A stretch of 23,535 bases of DNA from Alphaproteobacteria bacterium (GTDB lineage Bacteria; Pseudomonadota; Alphaproteobacteria; Rhodospirillales; Rhodospirillaceae). A program made the position numbers and the translations under genes. Where the stretch lies: NCBI GenBank assembly GCA_003250275.1, contig QKGW01000572.1, forward strand, positions 1 through 23,535, given 5' to 3'. Below, piece after piece: positions 13,534 through 21,315 of the stretch (within the stretch, counting starts at the first letter, position 1; each line of letters starts with the position of its first letter). Below the pieces are notes generated by a model. That model made no database searches and had not been told where the DNA came from. It saw nothing but the letters and a program-made list of their open reading frames with translations.

Positions 13534-15388
13534 CCCGGCCGGCGCGGGCGCGGCCATCGTCGTCGAGGAAGAGGTTGGTAAGCTCGGAGAGGAGCGTGCC
13601 GCCGAGTTCCTCGGCGTCGACGATGGTCACCGCGCGGCGGTAGTAGCGGGTGACGTCGTGGCCGATGCCGATCGCGGTGAGCTGCACCGGCGAGGTCGCC
13701 TCGATCCACGCGATCACCTCGCGCAGGTGGCGTTCGAGGTAGATGCCGGTGTTGGCCGAAAGCGTCGAATCGTCGACCGGCGCGCCGTCGGAGATCACCA
13801 TCAGCACGCGGCGCTTCTCGGTACGCGCGAGCAGGCGCTTGTGCGCCCACATCAGCGCCTCGCCGTCGATGTTCTCCTTGAGAATGCCCTCGCGCAGCAT
13901 CAGCGCGAGGTTCTTCTTGGCGCGGCGGTAGGGGGTGTCGGCGCTCTTGAACACGATGTGGCGGAGGTCGTTGAGGCGGCCCGGGCCGGCCGGGCGTCCG
14001 GCGCGGTCCCAGTCCTCGCGCGATTTACCGCCCTTCCACGCGCGGGTGGTGAAGCCGAGGATCTCGACCTTGACGCCGCAGCGTTCGAGGGTGCGCGCGA
14101 GAATGTCGGCGGAGAGCGCGGCGACGGTGATCGGGCGGCCGCGCATCGACCCCGAATTGTCGATCAGCAGCGTCACCACGGTGTCGCGGAAGTCGGTCTC
14201 GTGCTCGATCTTGAACGACAGGCTGTGGGTCGGCGTCGCGACGATGCGCGCGAGGCGGCTGGCGTCGAGGATGCCTTCCTCCTGGTCGAACTCCCAGCTC
14301 CGCAGCTGGCGCGCCATCAGGCGGCGCTGCAGGCGGTTGGCGAGCCGCGCGATCACCCCCTGCAGCGGCAGGAGCTGGCGGTCCATCAACTGGCGCAGGC
14401 GGCCGAGCTCGATCTCGTCGGCGAGTTCGGCGGCGGCGATCACTTCGTCGTGCTGGGTGGTGTAGGCGGTGTAGTAGGAGCCCATGCCGGGCGGCGCGAA
14501 CGGGTCCTCGCGGCGCGTCTCGGCGGAGGGGCCGCCCGCCTCGTCGGCGCCCTCGGCGTCGATCGCGAGGCTCTCGTCGTCGTCCTCGATCAGCGCGCCC
14601 TCGGCGTCGGCGGCCATCGCCGAGGCGGCGGCCGCCTCCATCGACGAATCGCCTTCCTCGCCGCTGCCCTGCTGGGCGTCGGGCGGTGCGCCGTCGCCGT
14701 CGTCGGCGTTGTCGGATTCCGCCTGGTCGGCGTCCTGCGGTTCGAGCTCGGGCTCGATGTCCATGTCGGCGAGCAGGTGGCGCGCGGCGCGGGCGTAGGC
14801 GGTCTGGTCGGCGATCGCCTCGGTGAGCTGGTCGAGGATCGCGACGGTCTCGGGGTCGGCGGCGGCTTCCCAGAGGTCGGCGACGTGGGCCGCGGGCGGC
14901 GGCACGTCGCCCTTCATGAAGCGCGCGAGCGCGGCGCAGTAGAGCGCGTCGGCGAGCGGCACCTGGTCGGCCTTGAGGCAGGTTTGCAGACCGCGGGCGC
15001 GCAGCGTGCCGTCGAGCGAGGCGGCGAGGTTGTCGCGCACGCCGTCGAGCGCGCGGCCACCGAGCGCGTTGGTGCGCGCGGTTTCGAGCGCGTCGAACAC
15101 CTTCACCGCGTCGGCGCCCATCGGCGCGAAGCGGCGGTGGGTGATTTCGTCGTGGTAGCGGAGCTTGAGCGCGGCGGCATCGGCGACGCCGCGCAGGCGC
15201 GGCACCATCGTGGGTTCGAGCCCGCCGACCGGCACCGGCAGCTGCACCCGCCCGCCGACCACCGCGGCGGCGCCGGGGGCGAAGCTCACCTCCACCTCGG
15301 GGCGTCCGGAGAGCGCGCGCACGCAACCGGCGAGGGCCCGCTTGAAGTCCTCGACGGTTTCGGCGTCGTCGGGTGTCGCCGCGTTCAT
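13526..15388 (-). CDS. cobT: Aerobic cobaltochelatase subunit CobT
   Basis: Large subunit of the ATP-dependent cobaltochelatase (CobN-CobS-CobT) that inserts Co2+ into hydrogenobyrinic acid a,c-diamide in aerobic cobalamin synthesis. The protein has 620 residues, near the usual 630. Order: an N-terminal helical region starting MNAATPDDAETVEDF, an Asp/Glu-rich linker at about 208-296, then a C-terminal von Willebrand A domain. Its MIDAS motif is D410-NSGSM, followed by the family's RAWKGG and RRVLMVISDGAPVDDST segments. The ATG at 15388 lies 5 bases after the cobS stop, which indicates coupling. The frame stays open upstream through cobS, but that part is out of frame with cobS and is not coding. 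CobN is not in the window. Confidence 0.96.
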   Translation of the reverse strand: MNAATPDDAETVEDFKRALAGCVRALSGRPEVEVSFAPGAAAVVGGRVQLPVPVGGLEPTMVPRLRGVADAAALKLRYHDEITHRRFAPMGADAVKVFDALETARTNALGGRALDGVRDNLAASLDGTLRARGLQTCLKADQVPLADALYCAALARFMKGDVPPPAAHVADLWEAAADPETVAILDQLTEAIADQTAYARAARHLLADMDIEPELEPQDADQAESDNADDGDGAPPDAQQGSGEEGDSSMEAAAASAMAADAEGALIEDDDESLAIDAEGADEAGGPSAETRREDPFAPPGMGSYYTAYTTQHDEVIAAAELADEIELGRLRQLMDRQLLPLQGVIARLANRLQRRLMARQLRSWEFDQEEGILDASRLARIVATPTHSLSFKIEHETDFRDTVVTLLIDNSGSMRGRPITVAALSADILARTLERCGVKVEILGFTTRAWKGGKSREDWDRAGRPAGPGRLNDLRHIVFKSADTPYRRAKKNLALMLREGILKENIDGEALMWAHKRLLARTEKRRVLMVISDGAPVDDSTLSANTGIYLERHLREVIAWIEATSPVQLTAIGIGHDVTRYYRRAVTIVDAEELGGTLLSELTNLFLDDDGRARAGRVF

Positions 15389-15393
15389 CGGCG

Positions 15394-16401
15394 TTATGCC
15401 TGGCGCGACGACAGGCCGAGCGGTGCGGCGGCGTCCGGCAGGTCCTTGCCGAAGCAGCGCTGGTAGTACTCGGCGACCAGCGGCCGCTCCGTCTCGTCGC
15501 ACTTGTTGAGGAAGGTGAGGCGGAACGCGAGCGCGGTATCGCCGCCGAAGATCTGCGCGTTCTCGGCCCAGGTGAGCACGGTACGCGGGCTCATCACCGT
15601 CGAGACGTCGCCGTTGATGAAGCCGGTGCGGGTCAGCCCCGCCACCGCGACCATCGCGCCGAGGGTCTTGCGGCCGAGGTCGCTGCCGTAGCCCGGCAGC
15701 TTGCGCAGGACGATCGCCTCCTCGCGCTCGGGGGCGAGGTAGTTGAGCGTCGCGACGATGTTCCAGCGGTCCATCTGGCCCTGGTTGATCTGCTGCGTGC
15801 CGTGGTAGAGGCCGGTGGCGTCGCCCAGGCCGATGGTGTTGGTGGTCGAGAACAGGCGGAACGCCGGGTGCGGGTGGATCACGCTGTTCTGGTCGAGCAG
15901 GGTCAGACGGCCCTCGACCTCGAGCACGCGCTGGATCACGAACATCACGTCCGGGCGTCCGGCGTCGTATTCGTCGAACACCAGCGCCATCGGGCGTTGC
16001 AGCGCCCAGGGGAGGATGCCCTCGCGGAATTCGGTGACCTGCTTGCCGTCCTTCAGCACGATCGCGTCCTTGCCGATCAGATCGATGCGCGAGACGTGGC
16101 TGTCGAGGTTGATGCGGATGCACGGCCAGTTGAGGCGCGCCGCGATCTGCTCGATGTGGGTGGACTTGCCGGTGCCGTGGTAGCCCTGCACCATCACGCG
16201 GCGGTTGTGGGCGAACCCGGCGAGGATCGCGAGCGTCGTGGTCGGGTCGAAGCAGTAGGTCTCGTCGACGTCGGGCACGTGCTCGGTGCCGCTGCTGAAC
16301 GCGGGAACTTTGAGGTCGCTGTCGATGTCGAACACGTCGCGCACCGAAACCTCGATGTCGGGGCAGTTCGGGGTCGCTTCGGTCGGCTGCAATTGGGTCA
16401 T
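15394..16401 (-). CDS. cobS: Aerobic cobaltochelatase subunit CobS (AAA+ ATPase)
   Basis: AAA+ motor subunit that forms a ring with CobT and powers cobalt insertion by CobN. The 335-residue length fits the family. Walker A is Q-G73-YHGTGKS-80, Walker B is LVFDEYD ending at Asp146, and the sensor region reads RLFSTTNTIGLGD. The N terminus (DIEVSVRDVFDIDSDLKVPAF) is characteristic of CobS. The ATG at 16401 was chosen over the upstream 16443 because it gives the normal N terminus and has CGGAA just upstream. It starts 38 bases after the J-domain gene and ends 5 bases before cobT, so the three genes are probably one operon. Confidence 0.96.
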   Translation of the reverse strand: MTQLQPTEATPNCPDIEVSVRDVFDIDSDLKVPAFSSGTEHVPDVDETYCFDPTTTLAILAGFAHNRRVMVQGYHGTGKSTHIEQIAARLNWPCIRINLDSHVSRIDLIGKDAIVLKDGKQVTEFREGILPWALQRPMALVFDEYDAGRPDVMFVIQRVLEVEGRLTLLDQNSVIHPHPAFRLFSTTNTIGLGDATGLYHGTQQINQGQMDRWNIVATLNYLAPEREEAIVLRKLPGYGSDLGRKTLGAMVAVAGLTRTGFINGDVSTVMSPRTVLTWAENAQIFGGDTALAFRLTFLNKCDETERPLVAEYYQRCFGKDLPDAAAPLGLSSRQA

Positions 16402-16439
16402 TTTCCGTTCTGATCGGTTCCGCCCGCGCCCGCGGTGGG

Positions 16440-17039
16440 TCACACCGCCGTCTTGCGCGCACCGGCGTCGAGGTGCCGCTGCAGAATGGCGTAGGCTTCG
16501 TTGATGACTTTCAGACGTTCTTCGGCGTCCTTAGCGCCGCCGTGTCGGTCCGGGTGATGTCGCTTCACCAGTTCATGGTAGCGTATTTTCAGGGCTTGTC
16601 GCGTCAAAGGATGTTCAAGTTGCAAGATTTCCATGGCGTAAGCGGGAGATCCCGGCGGCGCCGCGGTCTTTTCGCGGCGCTTGTCGGCATCCTTCGGCTC
16701 GTCCTCGAATACCGAGAACGGGTCGTTCACGCGTGCGCGCCCCTGACGGAACACATGGGCCGTCGCGGCCTTGTCGCCAAGTCTCCAGGTCGGGCGTTGC
16801 CACACCGTATCGCGTTTGAGTTCCTGCTCGATCTCCGCCTGGGAGAGGCCGCGGTAGTAGTCCCAGCGGGAGTTGTAGTCGCGCACGTGGTCGAGGCAGA
16901 GCCAGATGTAGTCGCGCAGCGAGCGGTCGCTCGGCGCGCGGTAGACGCCCGGACGGGCGCATCCCGGGTGCGCGCACGGCGTCGCGGTCGTCTCCGGCCG
17001 GTCGCCCTGGAACTGCTTGCTGCGTCGTACGCCCTTCAT
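16440..17039 (-). CDS. J-domain protein with N-terminal Cys/His cluster, upstream of cobS
   Basis: About 199 residues. A C-terminal J domain (about 138-192) carries the HPD motif at 162-164 (KRHHPDRHGG), which stimulates DnaK ATPase. The N-terminal half has C22, C27, C48 and H51 (CAHPGC...LCLDH), a possible metal site, then DYNSRWDYYRGLSQAEI, a block shared with the J-proteins that precede cobS in other alphaproteobacteria. An ATG at 17084 is possible; 17039 is preferred because it resembles the start of rhizobial homologues. The tight link to cobST suggests a role in cobaltochelatase folding or assembly; that is inference from gene order. Confidence 0.88.
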   Translation of the reverse strand: MKGVRRSKQFQGDRPETTATPCAHPGCARPGVYRAPSDRSLRDYIWLCLDHVRDYNSRWDYYRGLSQAEIEQELKRDTVWQRPTWRLGDKAATAHVFRQGRARVNDPFSVFEDEPKDADKRREKTAAPPGSPAYAMEILQLEHPLTRQALKIRYHELVKRHHPDRHGGAKDAEERLKVINEAYAILQRHLDAGARKTAV

Positions 17040-17099
17040 CGCCACCAATACCAATCCGCGGAGCGGGGTAGCCGTTCCGTCCATTCAGCCGAGGTGCAC

Positions 17100-17112
17100 C
17101 CGGAAATTCCGG
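17100..17112. promoter_or_regulatory. 13-bp palindrome upstream of the J-domain/cobS/cobT operon
   Basis: CCGGAA-A-TTCCGG is a perfect 6+1+6 palindrome lying 60 bases upstream of the preferred J-domain start and 15 bases from the alternative one. Its position suits an operator for the operon, but I cannot name the regulator. Confidence 0.35.
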
Positions 17113-17357
17113 AGATGCCGTGTCCGATCGAGATCGTCGGCCCGCGGCGAGGCCGTTCCGCGCGACTCCGCGCCGCATCCCGCGCCGTTTCGCGCGCCGC
17201 CGCTCGCTACACTATGCGCATTCGCCCGCCGTGGCGCAAGGCCACCGCCGGGTTTGCGCCGCGCGACGGTTGCGGTTGCATTCCCCTGAAATTTATCGGA
17301 AATAAGAGCTTGCGCGAAACCGGTCTCGTGCACACGTTCTCCGGGCATCCCGCGATG

Positions 17358-17375
17358 TTTGATCTGACAATCAAA
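17358..17375. promoter_or_regulatory. Inverted repeat upstream of the ribbon-helix-helix gene
   Basis: TTTGAT-CTGACA-ATCAAA has 6-bp perfect arms with a 6-base spacer. The arms look like FNR half-sites (TTGAT/ATCAA), but FNR needs a 4-base spacer, so a different regulator is more likely. It lies 95 bases before the ATG. Confidence 0.35.
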
Positions 17376-17469
17376 AATCGTCGTCGCTTGCGCGAGCTAA
17401 CTATATGGTTGCAGAAACCGGGCCCTGTGTGATTATCTATCGGGACCTATAGCCTATGTATGATGGACC

Positions 17470-17784
17470 ATGAATCCCTTATCGAATCGTAATGTGACGG
17501 TAAACGGCCGACGCACCTCCATGCGCCTGGAACAGGAAATGTGGGAGGCGTTGCGGGAGATTTGCCGACGCGAGGACATGACGGTCCACGAGTTGTGTTC
17601 CCTCATCGACGAGCGACGGGGTTTGTCGAGCCTGACTGCGGCTACGCGGGTTTTTACTCTGATGTATTTCCGCGCCGCCGCCACCGACGAGGGGCACGCC
17701 AGCGCCGGGCACGGCAGGCGAATCAGCCACGAACTCCTCGACCGCCTGGGAACGCCGATCGGCGAAGCGCGGGCCGCGCAATGA
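17470..17784 (+). CDS. Small ribbon-helix-helix (RHH_4-type) protein
   Basis: 104 residues. The segment TSMRLEQEMWEALREICRRE, then MTVHELCSLIDERRG and LTAATRVFTLMYFR, matches the RHH_4 family, a strand followed by two helices that forms a dimeric DNA-binding fold. Such proteins are usually small repressors, or accessory factors of unknown target. The C-terminal 35 residues (after Arg68) look disordered, with GHASAGHGRR. The ATG at 17470 has no clear Shine-Dalgarno sequence; an internal ATG at 17521 would cut off the strand region and is less likely. A+T-rich upstream DNA with repeats could be its own operator. It converges on the DUF2889 gene. Confidence 0.8.
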   Translation: MNPLSNRNVTVNGRRTSMRLEQEMWEALREICRREDMTVHELCSLIDERRGLSSLTAATRVFTLMYFRAAATDEGHASAGHGRRISHELLDRLGTPIGEARAAQ

Positions 17785-17788
17785 ATGC

Positions 17789-17813
17789 CCGCGGGGCGGG
17801 AGACGCCCCGCGG
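17789..17813. terminator. Strong hairpin between convergent genes
   Basis: CCGCGGGGCG (17789-17798), loop GGAGA, and CGCCCCGCGG (17804-17813) form a 10-bp perfect GC stem. It fills the 33-base gap between the ribbon-helix-helix stop and the DUF2889 stop. T-runs are absent on both sides, so it may act as a shared, imperfect terminator or mRNA 3' stabiliser. Confidence 0.55.
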
Positions 17814-17817
17814 ATCT

Positions 17818-18393
17818 CTACGCGTCGCGGCCGGATTGTGAATTCGCCTTTTGCGCGAAATCGGGCCACTTCTCCGCGACCACCGGGCCATCGGCCCGGA
17901 GCGCGTGACAGGTATCGATGATCCCTGGGCGGACCGGTGCCTCGCCCCGTTCGCGCGCCACCGTGGTCCGCCGCCAGCGCACCGCGTGAAGGGTCTGGAA
18001 CGCGGTGCCCGCGACCTCTCCCAGCAGTTCGATCACGTGCAGACAGCCCTTGGTGCCGCCGATCGCGCGGCGCGCCTCCGCCATGAACCCCTTGCCGATG
18101 GTCATGCCGACGAGCCGCTCGGCGAGCGGCGCGGCGACCGGACAATTCTCGAACGGCGCATGGTCGATGGTGGAGGCGGCAGCGTGGATCTTCGCGTCGT
18201 CGTCGATGACGAGGCGGAGCGTCATCGCATGAAGCGGCGCGCCCGGAGGCAGCGCCGCGCCGTCGTTGGCGGTATAGCGTTCGTGCTTGACGTCGAGGAA
18301 CTCGCCCTCGATCTCCCAGAGCCCGTCGTCGCGCGCGTATCCCCGGCAGGTGATCGTGCGTTCGTGGATCAGGCGGCGCGCGGCGTCGGTCAT
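17818..18393 (-). CDS. DUF2889 domain protein
   Basis: 191 residues that fit the DUF2889 family along most of their length. The hallmark early segment ITCRGYARDDGLWEIEGEFLDVK is at about 14-36, and a LHAMTLRLVIDDDAKIH segment follows. The later part has CPVAAPLAERLVGMTIGKGF and KGCLHVIELL, with conserved Cys and His residues. No signal peptide or membrane segment is visible, so the protein is cytosolic. The function of the family is not known to me. The ATG follows the stop of the CBS gene after one base, so the two are almost certainly cotranscribed and translationally coupled. Confidence 0.85.
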   Translation of the reverse strand: MTDAARRLIHERTITCRGYARDDGLWEIEGEFLDVKHERYTANDGAALPPGAPLHAMTLRLVIDDDAKIHAAASTIDHAPFENCPVAAPLAERLVGMTIGKGFMAEARRAIGGTKGCLHVIELLGEVAGTAFQTLHAVRWRRTTVARERGEAPVRPGIIDTCHALRADGPVVAEKWPDFAQKANSQSGRDA

Positions 18394-18394
18394 C

Positions 18395-18832
18395 TCAGAG
18401 TTGCGGCAGGCCGAAGATCAGGGCTTCGCGCTCGTGCAGGTCGTCCTCGAGTTCGTTCTTGATCGCGACGTAGAGGTCGCGCACCGACAGCATCCCGACC
18501 AGGGTCTTGCCGTCCATCACCGGGAGGTGGCGGAACTTGCTGCCGCGCAGGACGTCGAGGGCATCGGCGAGGGTCTTGCCGGCCTGCATCGTCACCGGGT
18601 TGGCGGTCATGATCTCGGCGACCTTGACCTTGCCGGCGTCGGCGCCGACGGCGATGATGCGCTGCACCAGATCGCGCTCGGAGAGGATGCCCTTGAGCTC
18701 GCCGCCGTCGACCACGGCGACCGCGCCGACCTCTTTGCCTTCAAGGTATTGCGCCGCCTCGCGGGCGGTGGCGGAACTCGCAATGGTGTAGAGCTGGCGG
18801 CCCTGAATCACCGTCGAGATCGGTTGGGTCAT
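18395..18832 (-). CDS. CBS-domain pair protein
   Basis: 145 residues made almost wholly of two CBS domains. The first, about residues 12-62, reads LYTIASSATAREAAQYL...GAVAVVDGGELKGILSERDLVQ. The second, about 75-128, reads PVTMQAGKTLADALDVL...RHLPVMDGKTLVGMLSVRDLY. Stand-alone CBS pairs bind adenine nucleotides and act as energy or ionic sensors, usually by touching a partner protein. No catalytic domain is attached. AGGAG lies 8 bases before the ATG on the minus strand. The partner here is unknown; DUF2889 is the obvious candidate because its start is one base beyond this stop. Upstream, 81 bases separate it from the CorC-type gene end. Confidence 0.93.
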   Translation of the reverse strand: MTQPISTVIQGRQLYTIASSATAREAAQYLEGKEVGAVAVVDGGELKGILSERDLVQRIIAVGADAGKVKVAEIMTANPVTMQAGKTLADALDVLRGSKFRHLPVMDGKTLVGMLSVRDLYVAIKNELEDDLHEREALIFGLPQL

Positions 18833-18913
18833 TCTGAAATCTCCTGATATGCCGATGCCGGGATTCCTACCCGGTCGTGTAGTATTAATCGTTATGTCGA
18901 GGCGGGCGCGAAG

Positions 18914-20179
18914 TCAACGCCCCGCGTGCGATTCCGGAGGCGTAACGCGCAGACTGATGAGTCGGTTCTGCTGCCGCCTGAGAATTTCGAAGCGGAACCC
19001 GTGGAACCGGAAAACCTGGCCCGGTTCGGGGATGCGCTGGCTTTCGTGGATCACCAGGCCCGCGATCGTGGTCGCCTCCTCGTCGGGCAGGGACCACTCG
19101 AATTCGCGGTTGAGATCGCGGATGGTGACGTCGCCCCCGACGATGAACGAACCGTCCGCCTGGGCGCGCACGCCGGCGATGACGATGTCGTGTTCGTCGT
19201 CGATGTTGCCGACGATTTCCTCGAGGATGTCCTCCAGGGTGACGATGCCGAGGAGCGAGCCGTACTCGTCGACGACGATGGCGAAATGCTCGCGTCGCGT
19301 GCGGAACGACTGCAGCTGATCGAGCAGCGAGGTGGTGTCGGGGATGAACCACGGCTTCGCCGCGAGCGCGGCGATGTCCTCGGCGGTGATCGGCTGGGTC
19401 GCGCTGCGCACCGCGCGGAACAGCGCCTTCGCGTGAAGCACGCCGACGATGTCGTCGGAGTTGCCGCGGTAGAGCGGAATCCGGGTGAACGAACTGTCGA
19501 GCACCGCCGCGACGATGCTCTCCACCGGGTCATCGAGGTCGATGGTGACGAGGTCGCGGCGGTGGGTCATCACCTCGCCGACCTCGACGTCGGAGAGTTC
19601 GAGGATCGAGCGCAGCATCGCGCGCTCGTGGCGGACCTCCTCCTGCTCCTCGGTGTGGAGTTCGATCGCGCCGCGCAGCTCGGTGAGGTGCTGGGCGAGC
19701 GACTTCTCGGTTTCCTTCACCCCGAAGAGCTTGAGGAACATCCCGATCAGCGCGTTGAGGCCGATCATCACCGGCGCGAGCACGGTGGTGAGCAGGCGCA
19801 TCGGCGGCGCGACGCGCAGCGCCATCGAGTTGGCGTTCCGGATCGCGTAGGTCTTGGGCAGGATCTCGGAGAAGATCAGCACCAGGAGCGTCATCCCGAG
19901 GGTCGCGAGCGCGATGCCGGCCTCGCCGAACCACGAGATCAGCAGGCTGGTGGCGAGCGCCGAGGCGCTGATGTTGACCGCGTTGTTGCCGAGCAGGATC
20001 GTGCCGATCAGGCGGTCGCGGTGCTGGTCCATGTGGTTGACCATTTCCGCCCGCTTGTCGCCCTGTTTGGCGAGCTCGCGCATCAACGGGCGCGAGGCGG
20101 CGGTGAGCGCGGTCTCCGAGCCCGAGAAGAACGCCGACAGCAGCAACAGGACGACGATGACGATGGTGCTGACGATCAT
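18914..20179 (-). CDS. CNNM/CorC-type (HlyC/CorC family) membrane protein
   Basis: 421 residues. An N-terminal DUF21 (CNNM) membrane domain spans about 1-190, with SGSETALTAASRP near 19-31 and LIFSEILPKTYA near 101-112. A CBS pair follows at about 205-325, including IVVDEYGSLLGIVTLEDILEEIVG, and a CorC_HlyC domain at about 335-415 (GDVTIRDLNREFEWSLP). Homologues are linked to Mg2+ or Co2+ efflux and transport. The hemolysin name is historical. The ATG at 20179 overlaps the aroB stop by the ATGA junction, so it is coupled to aroB. The frame runs open upstream through aroB, but that part is a shadow. This aroK-aroB-CorC order is common in alphaproteobacteria. Confidence 0.93.
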   Translation of the reverse strand: MIVSTIVIVVLLLLSAFFSGSETALTAASRPLMRELAKQGDKRAEMVNHMDQHRDRLIGTILLGNNAVNISASALATSLLISWFGEAGIALATLGMTLLVLIFSEILPKTYAIRNANSMALRVAPPMRLLTTVLAPVMIGLNALIGMFLKLFGVKETEKSLAQHLTELRGAIELHTEEQEEVRHERAMLRSILELSDVEVGEVMTHRRDLVTIDLDDPVESIVAAVLDSSFTRIPLYRGNSDDIVGVLHAKALFRAVRSATQPITAEDIAALAAKPWFIPDTTSLLDQLQSFRTRREHFAIVVDEYGSLLGIVTLEDILEEIVGNIDDEHDIVIAGVRAQADGSFIVGGDVTIRDLNREFEWSLPDEEATTIAGLVIHESQRIPEPGQVFRFHGFRFEILRRQQNRLISLRVTPPESHAGR

Positions 20180-21315
20180 CGTCGCGGCTCCAGTGCCTCG
20201 GCGAGGGCGGCGCGCACGGTCTCGGGCGAAATCTCGGCGCAGGTGAACGCCTGGCCGATGTCGCGCGCGAGGACGAAGCCGATGCGCCCGTCGGCGACCT
20301 TCTTGTCGCCGAGCATCGCGTTCCACACCGCCTCGACGGTGTAGTCCACCGGAATTTCGGCGGGCGAGGTCGGCAGGCCGACGTCGGCGAGATGGCGGAC
20401 GACGCGCACCGCGCGGCCGGGCGGACACAGGCGGGCGCGCTCGGAGAGGGCGAAGGCGATCACCATGCCGATCGCCACCGCCTCGCCGTGGCGCACTGCG
20501 TCGCCGAACCCGGCGAGGGATTCGAGGGCGTGCCCGAAGGTGTGGCCGAGGTTGAGGAGCGCGCGCGGGCCGCTCTCGCGCTCGTCTTCGCCGACGATCG
20601 CGGCCTTGGCGCGGCAGCTCTCGGCGATCGCGTAGGCGCGGGCGGCGTCGCGGGTGCGGGCGTCGACGCCTTCGCCGATCACCGCGCGGCCGTTTTCTTC
20701 GAGCCAGGTCCAGAACGCCGGGCGGTCGATCAGGCCGTATTTCGCCACCTCGGCGTAGCCCGCGCGCACCTCGCGCACCGGCAGGGTGTCGAGGGTGTCG
20801 GTGTCGGAGAGCACCAGCAGCGGCTGATGGAACGCGCCGACGAGGTTCTTGCCGTGGCGGGTGTCGATGCCGGTCTTGCCGCCGACCGCGCTGTCGACCT
20901 GGGCGAGCAGGGTGGTCGGCACCTGGATGAAGTCGATGCCGCGCAGCGCGATCGCCGCGGCGAAGCCGGTGAGGTCGCCGATCACGCCGCCGCCGAGCGC
21001 GACCAGCGTGGTCTTGCGTTCGACGCGGGCGTCGAGCAGCGCGTCGAGCAGCGTTTCGAGCTGGGAAAAGCTCTTCGACGCCTCGCCCGAGGGCACCAGG
21101 GTCGCGGCACTCGCGATCCCCGCGGCGGCGAACGACGCCTGCAGGCGGTCGAGGTAGAGCGGCGCGACGGCGGCGTCGGCAACGATGTGCACGCGCGGCT
21201 GACGCAGCAGCGGCGCGGCGATCTCGCCGGCGCGATCGATCAATCCGGCGCCGACGACGATCGGATAGCTCCGGTCGCCGAGCGGCACGGTCACGGTAAC
21301 GGGTTCGGCTTTCAT
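20176..21315 (-). CDS. aroB: 3-dehydroquinate synthase
   Basis: Second step of the shikimate pathway: converts DAHP to 3-dehydroquinate with NAD+ and a metal ion, in the cytosol. The protein has 379 residues. The NAD-binding block is ALGGGVIGDLTGFAA (107-120), followed by RGIDFIQVPTTLLAQVDSAV and GGKTGID (145-151). Metal ligands by alignment are Glu189 (AGYAEVAKYG), His258 (NLGHTFGHALE) and His276 (RHGEAV). The ATG at 21315 overlaps the aroK stop (ATGA junction), which fixes it. It is translated between aroK and the CorC-type gene in one operon. Confidence 0.97.
   Translation of the reverse strand: MKAEPVTVTVPLGDRSYPIVVGAGLIDRAGEIAAPLLRQPRVHIVADAAVAPLYLDRLQASFAAAGIASAATLVPSGEASKSFSQLETLLDALLDARVERKTTLVALGGGVIGDLTGFAAAIALRGIDFIQVPTTLLAQVDSAVGGKTGIDTRHGKNLVGAFHQPLLVLSDTDTLDTLPVREVRAGYAEVAKYGLIDRPAFWTWLEENGRAVIGEGVDARTRDAARAYAIAESCRAKAAIVGEDERESGPRALLNLGHTFGHALESLAGFGDAVRHGEAVAIGMVIAFALSERARLCPPGRAVRVVRHLADVGLPTSPAEIPVDYTVEAVWNAMLGDKKVADGRIGFVLARDIGQAFTCAEISPETVRAALAEALEPRR

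Larger units (their letters stand above)
17040..17469. other. Gene-free stretch between divergent genes
   Basis: About 430 bases between the J-domain gene (minus) and the ribbon-helix-helix gene (plus). The left part is G+C-rich with a 13-bp palindrome. From about 17285 rightward the sequence becomes A+T-rich and should hold the promoter of the plus-strand gene. It contains an inverted repeat at 17358-17375 and a short direct repeat CCTAT-AG-CCTAT at 17446-17457 just before the ATG. I found no convincing -35/-10 pair, no RNA gene and no cobalamin riboswitch. Confidence 0.6.

Noticed and set aside
13526..16462. A single 978-residue frame that could look like a CobS-CobT fusion
   Set aside because: The upstream third is a different frame from the real cobS and gives Arg/Pro-rich nonsense; CobT begins at its own ATG at 15388.
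17358..17375. FNR binding site
   Set aside because: Half-sites resemble TTGAT/ATCAA, but the gap between them is 6 bases, not the 4 that FNR needs.
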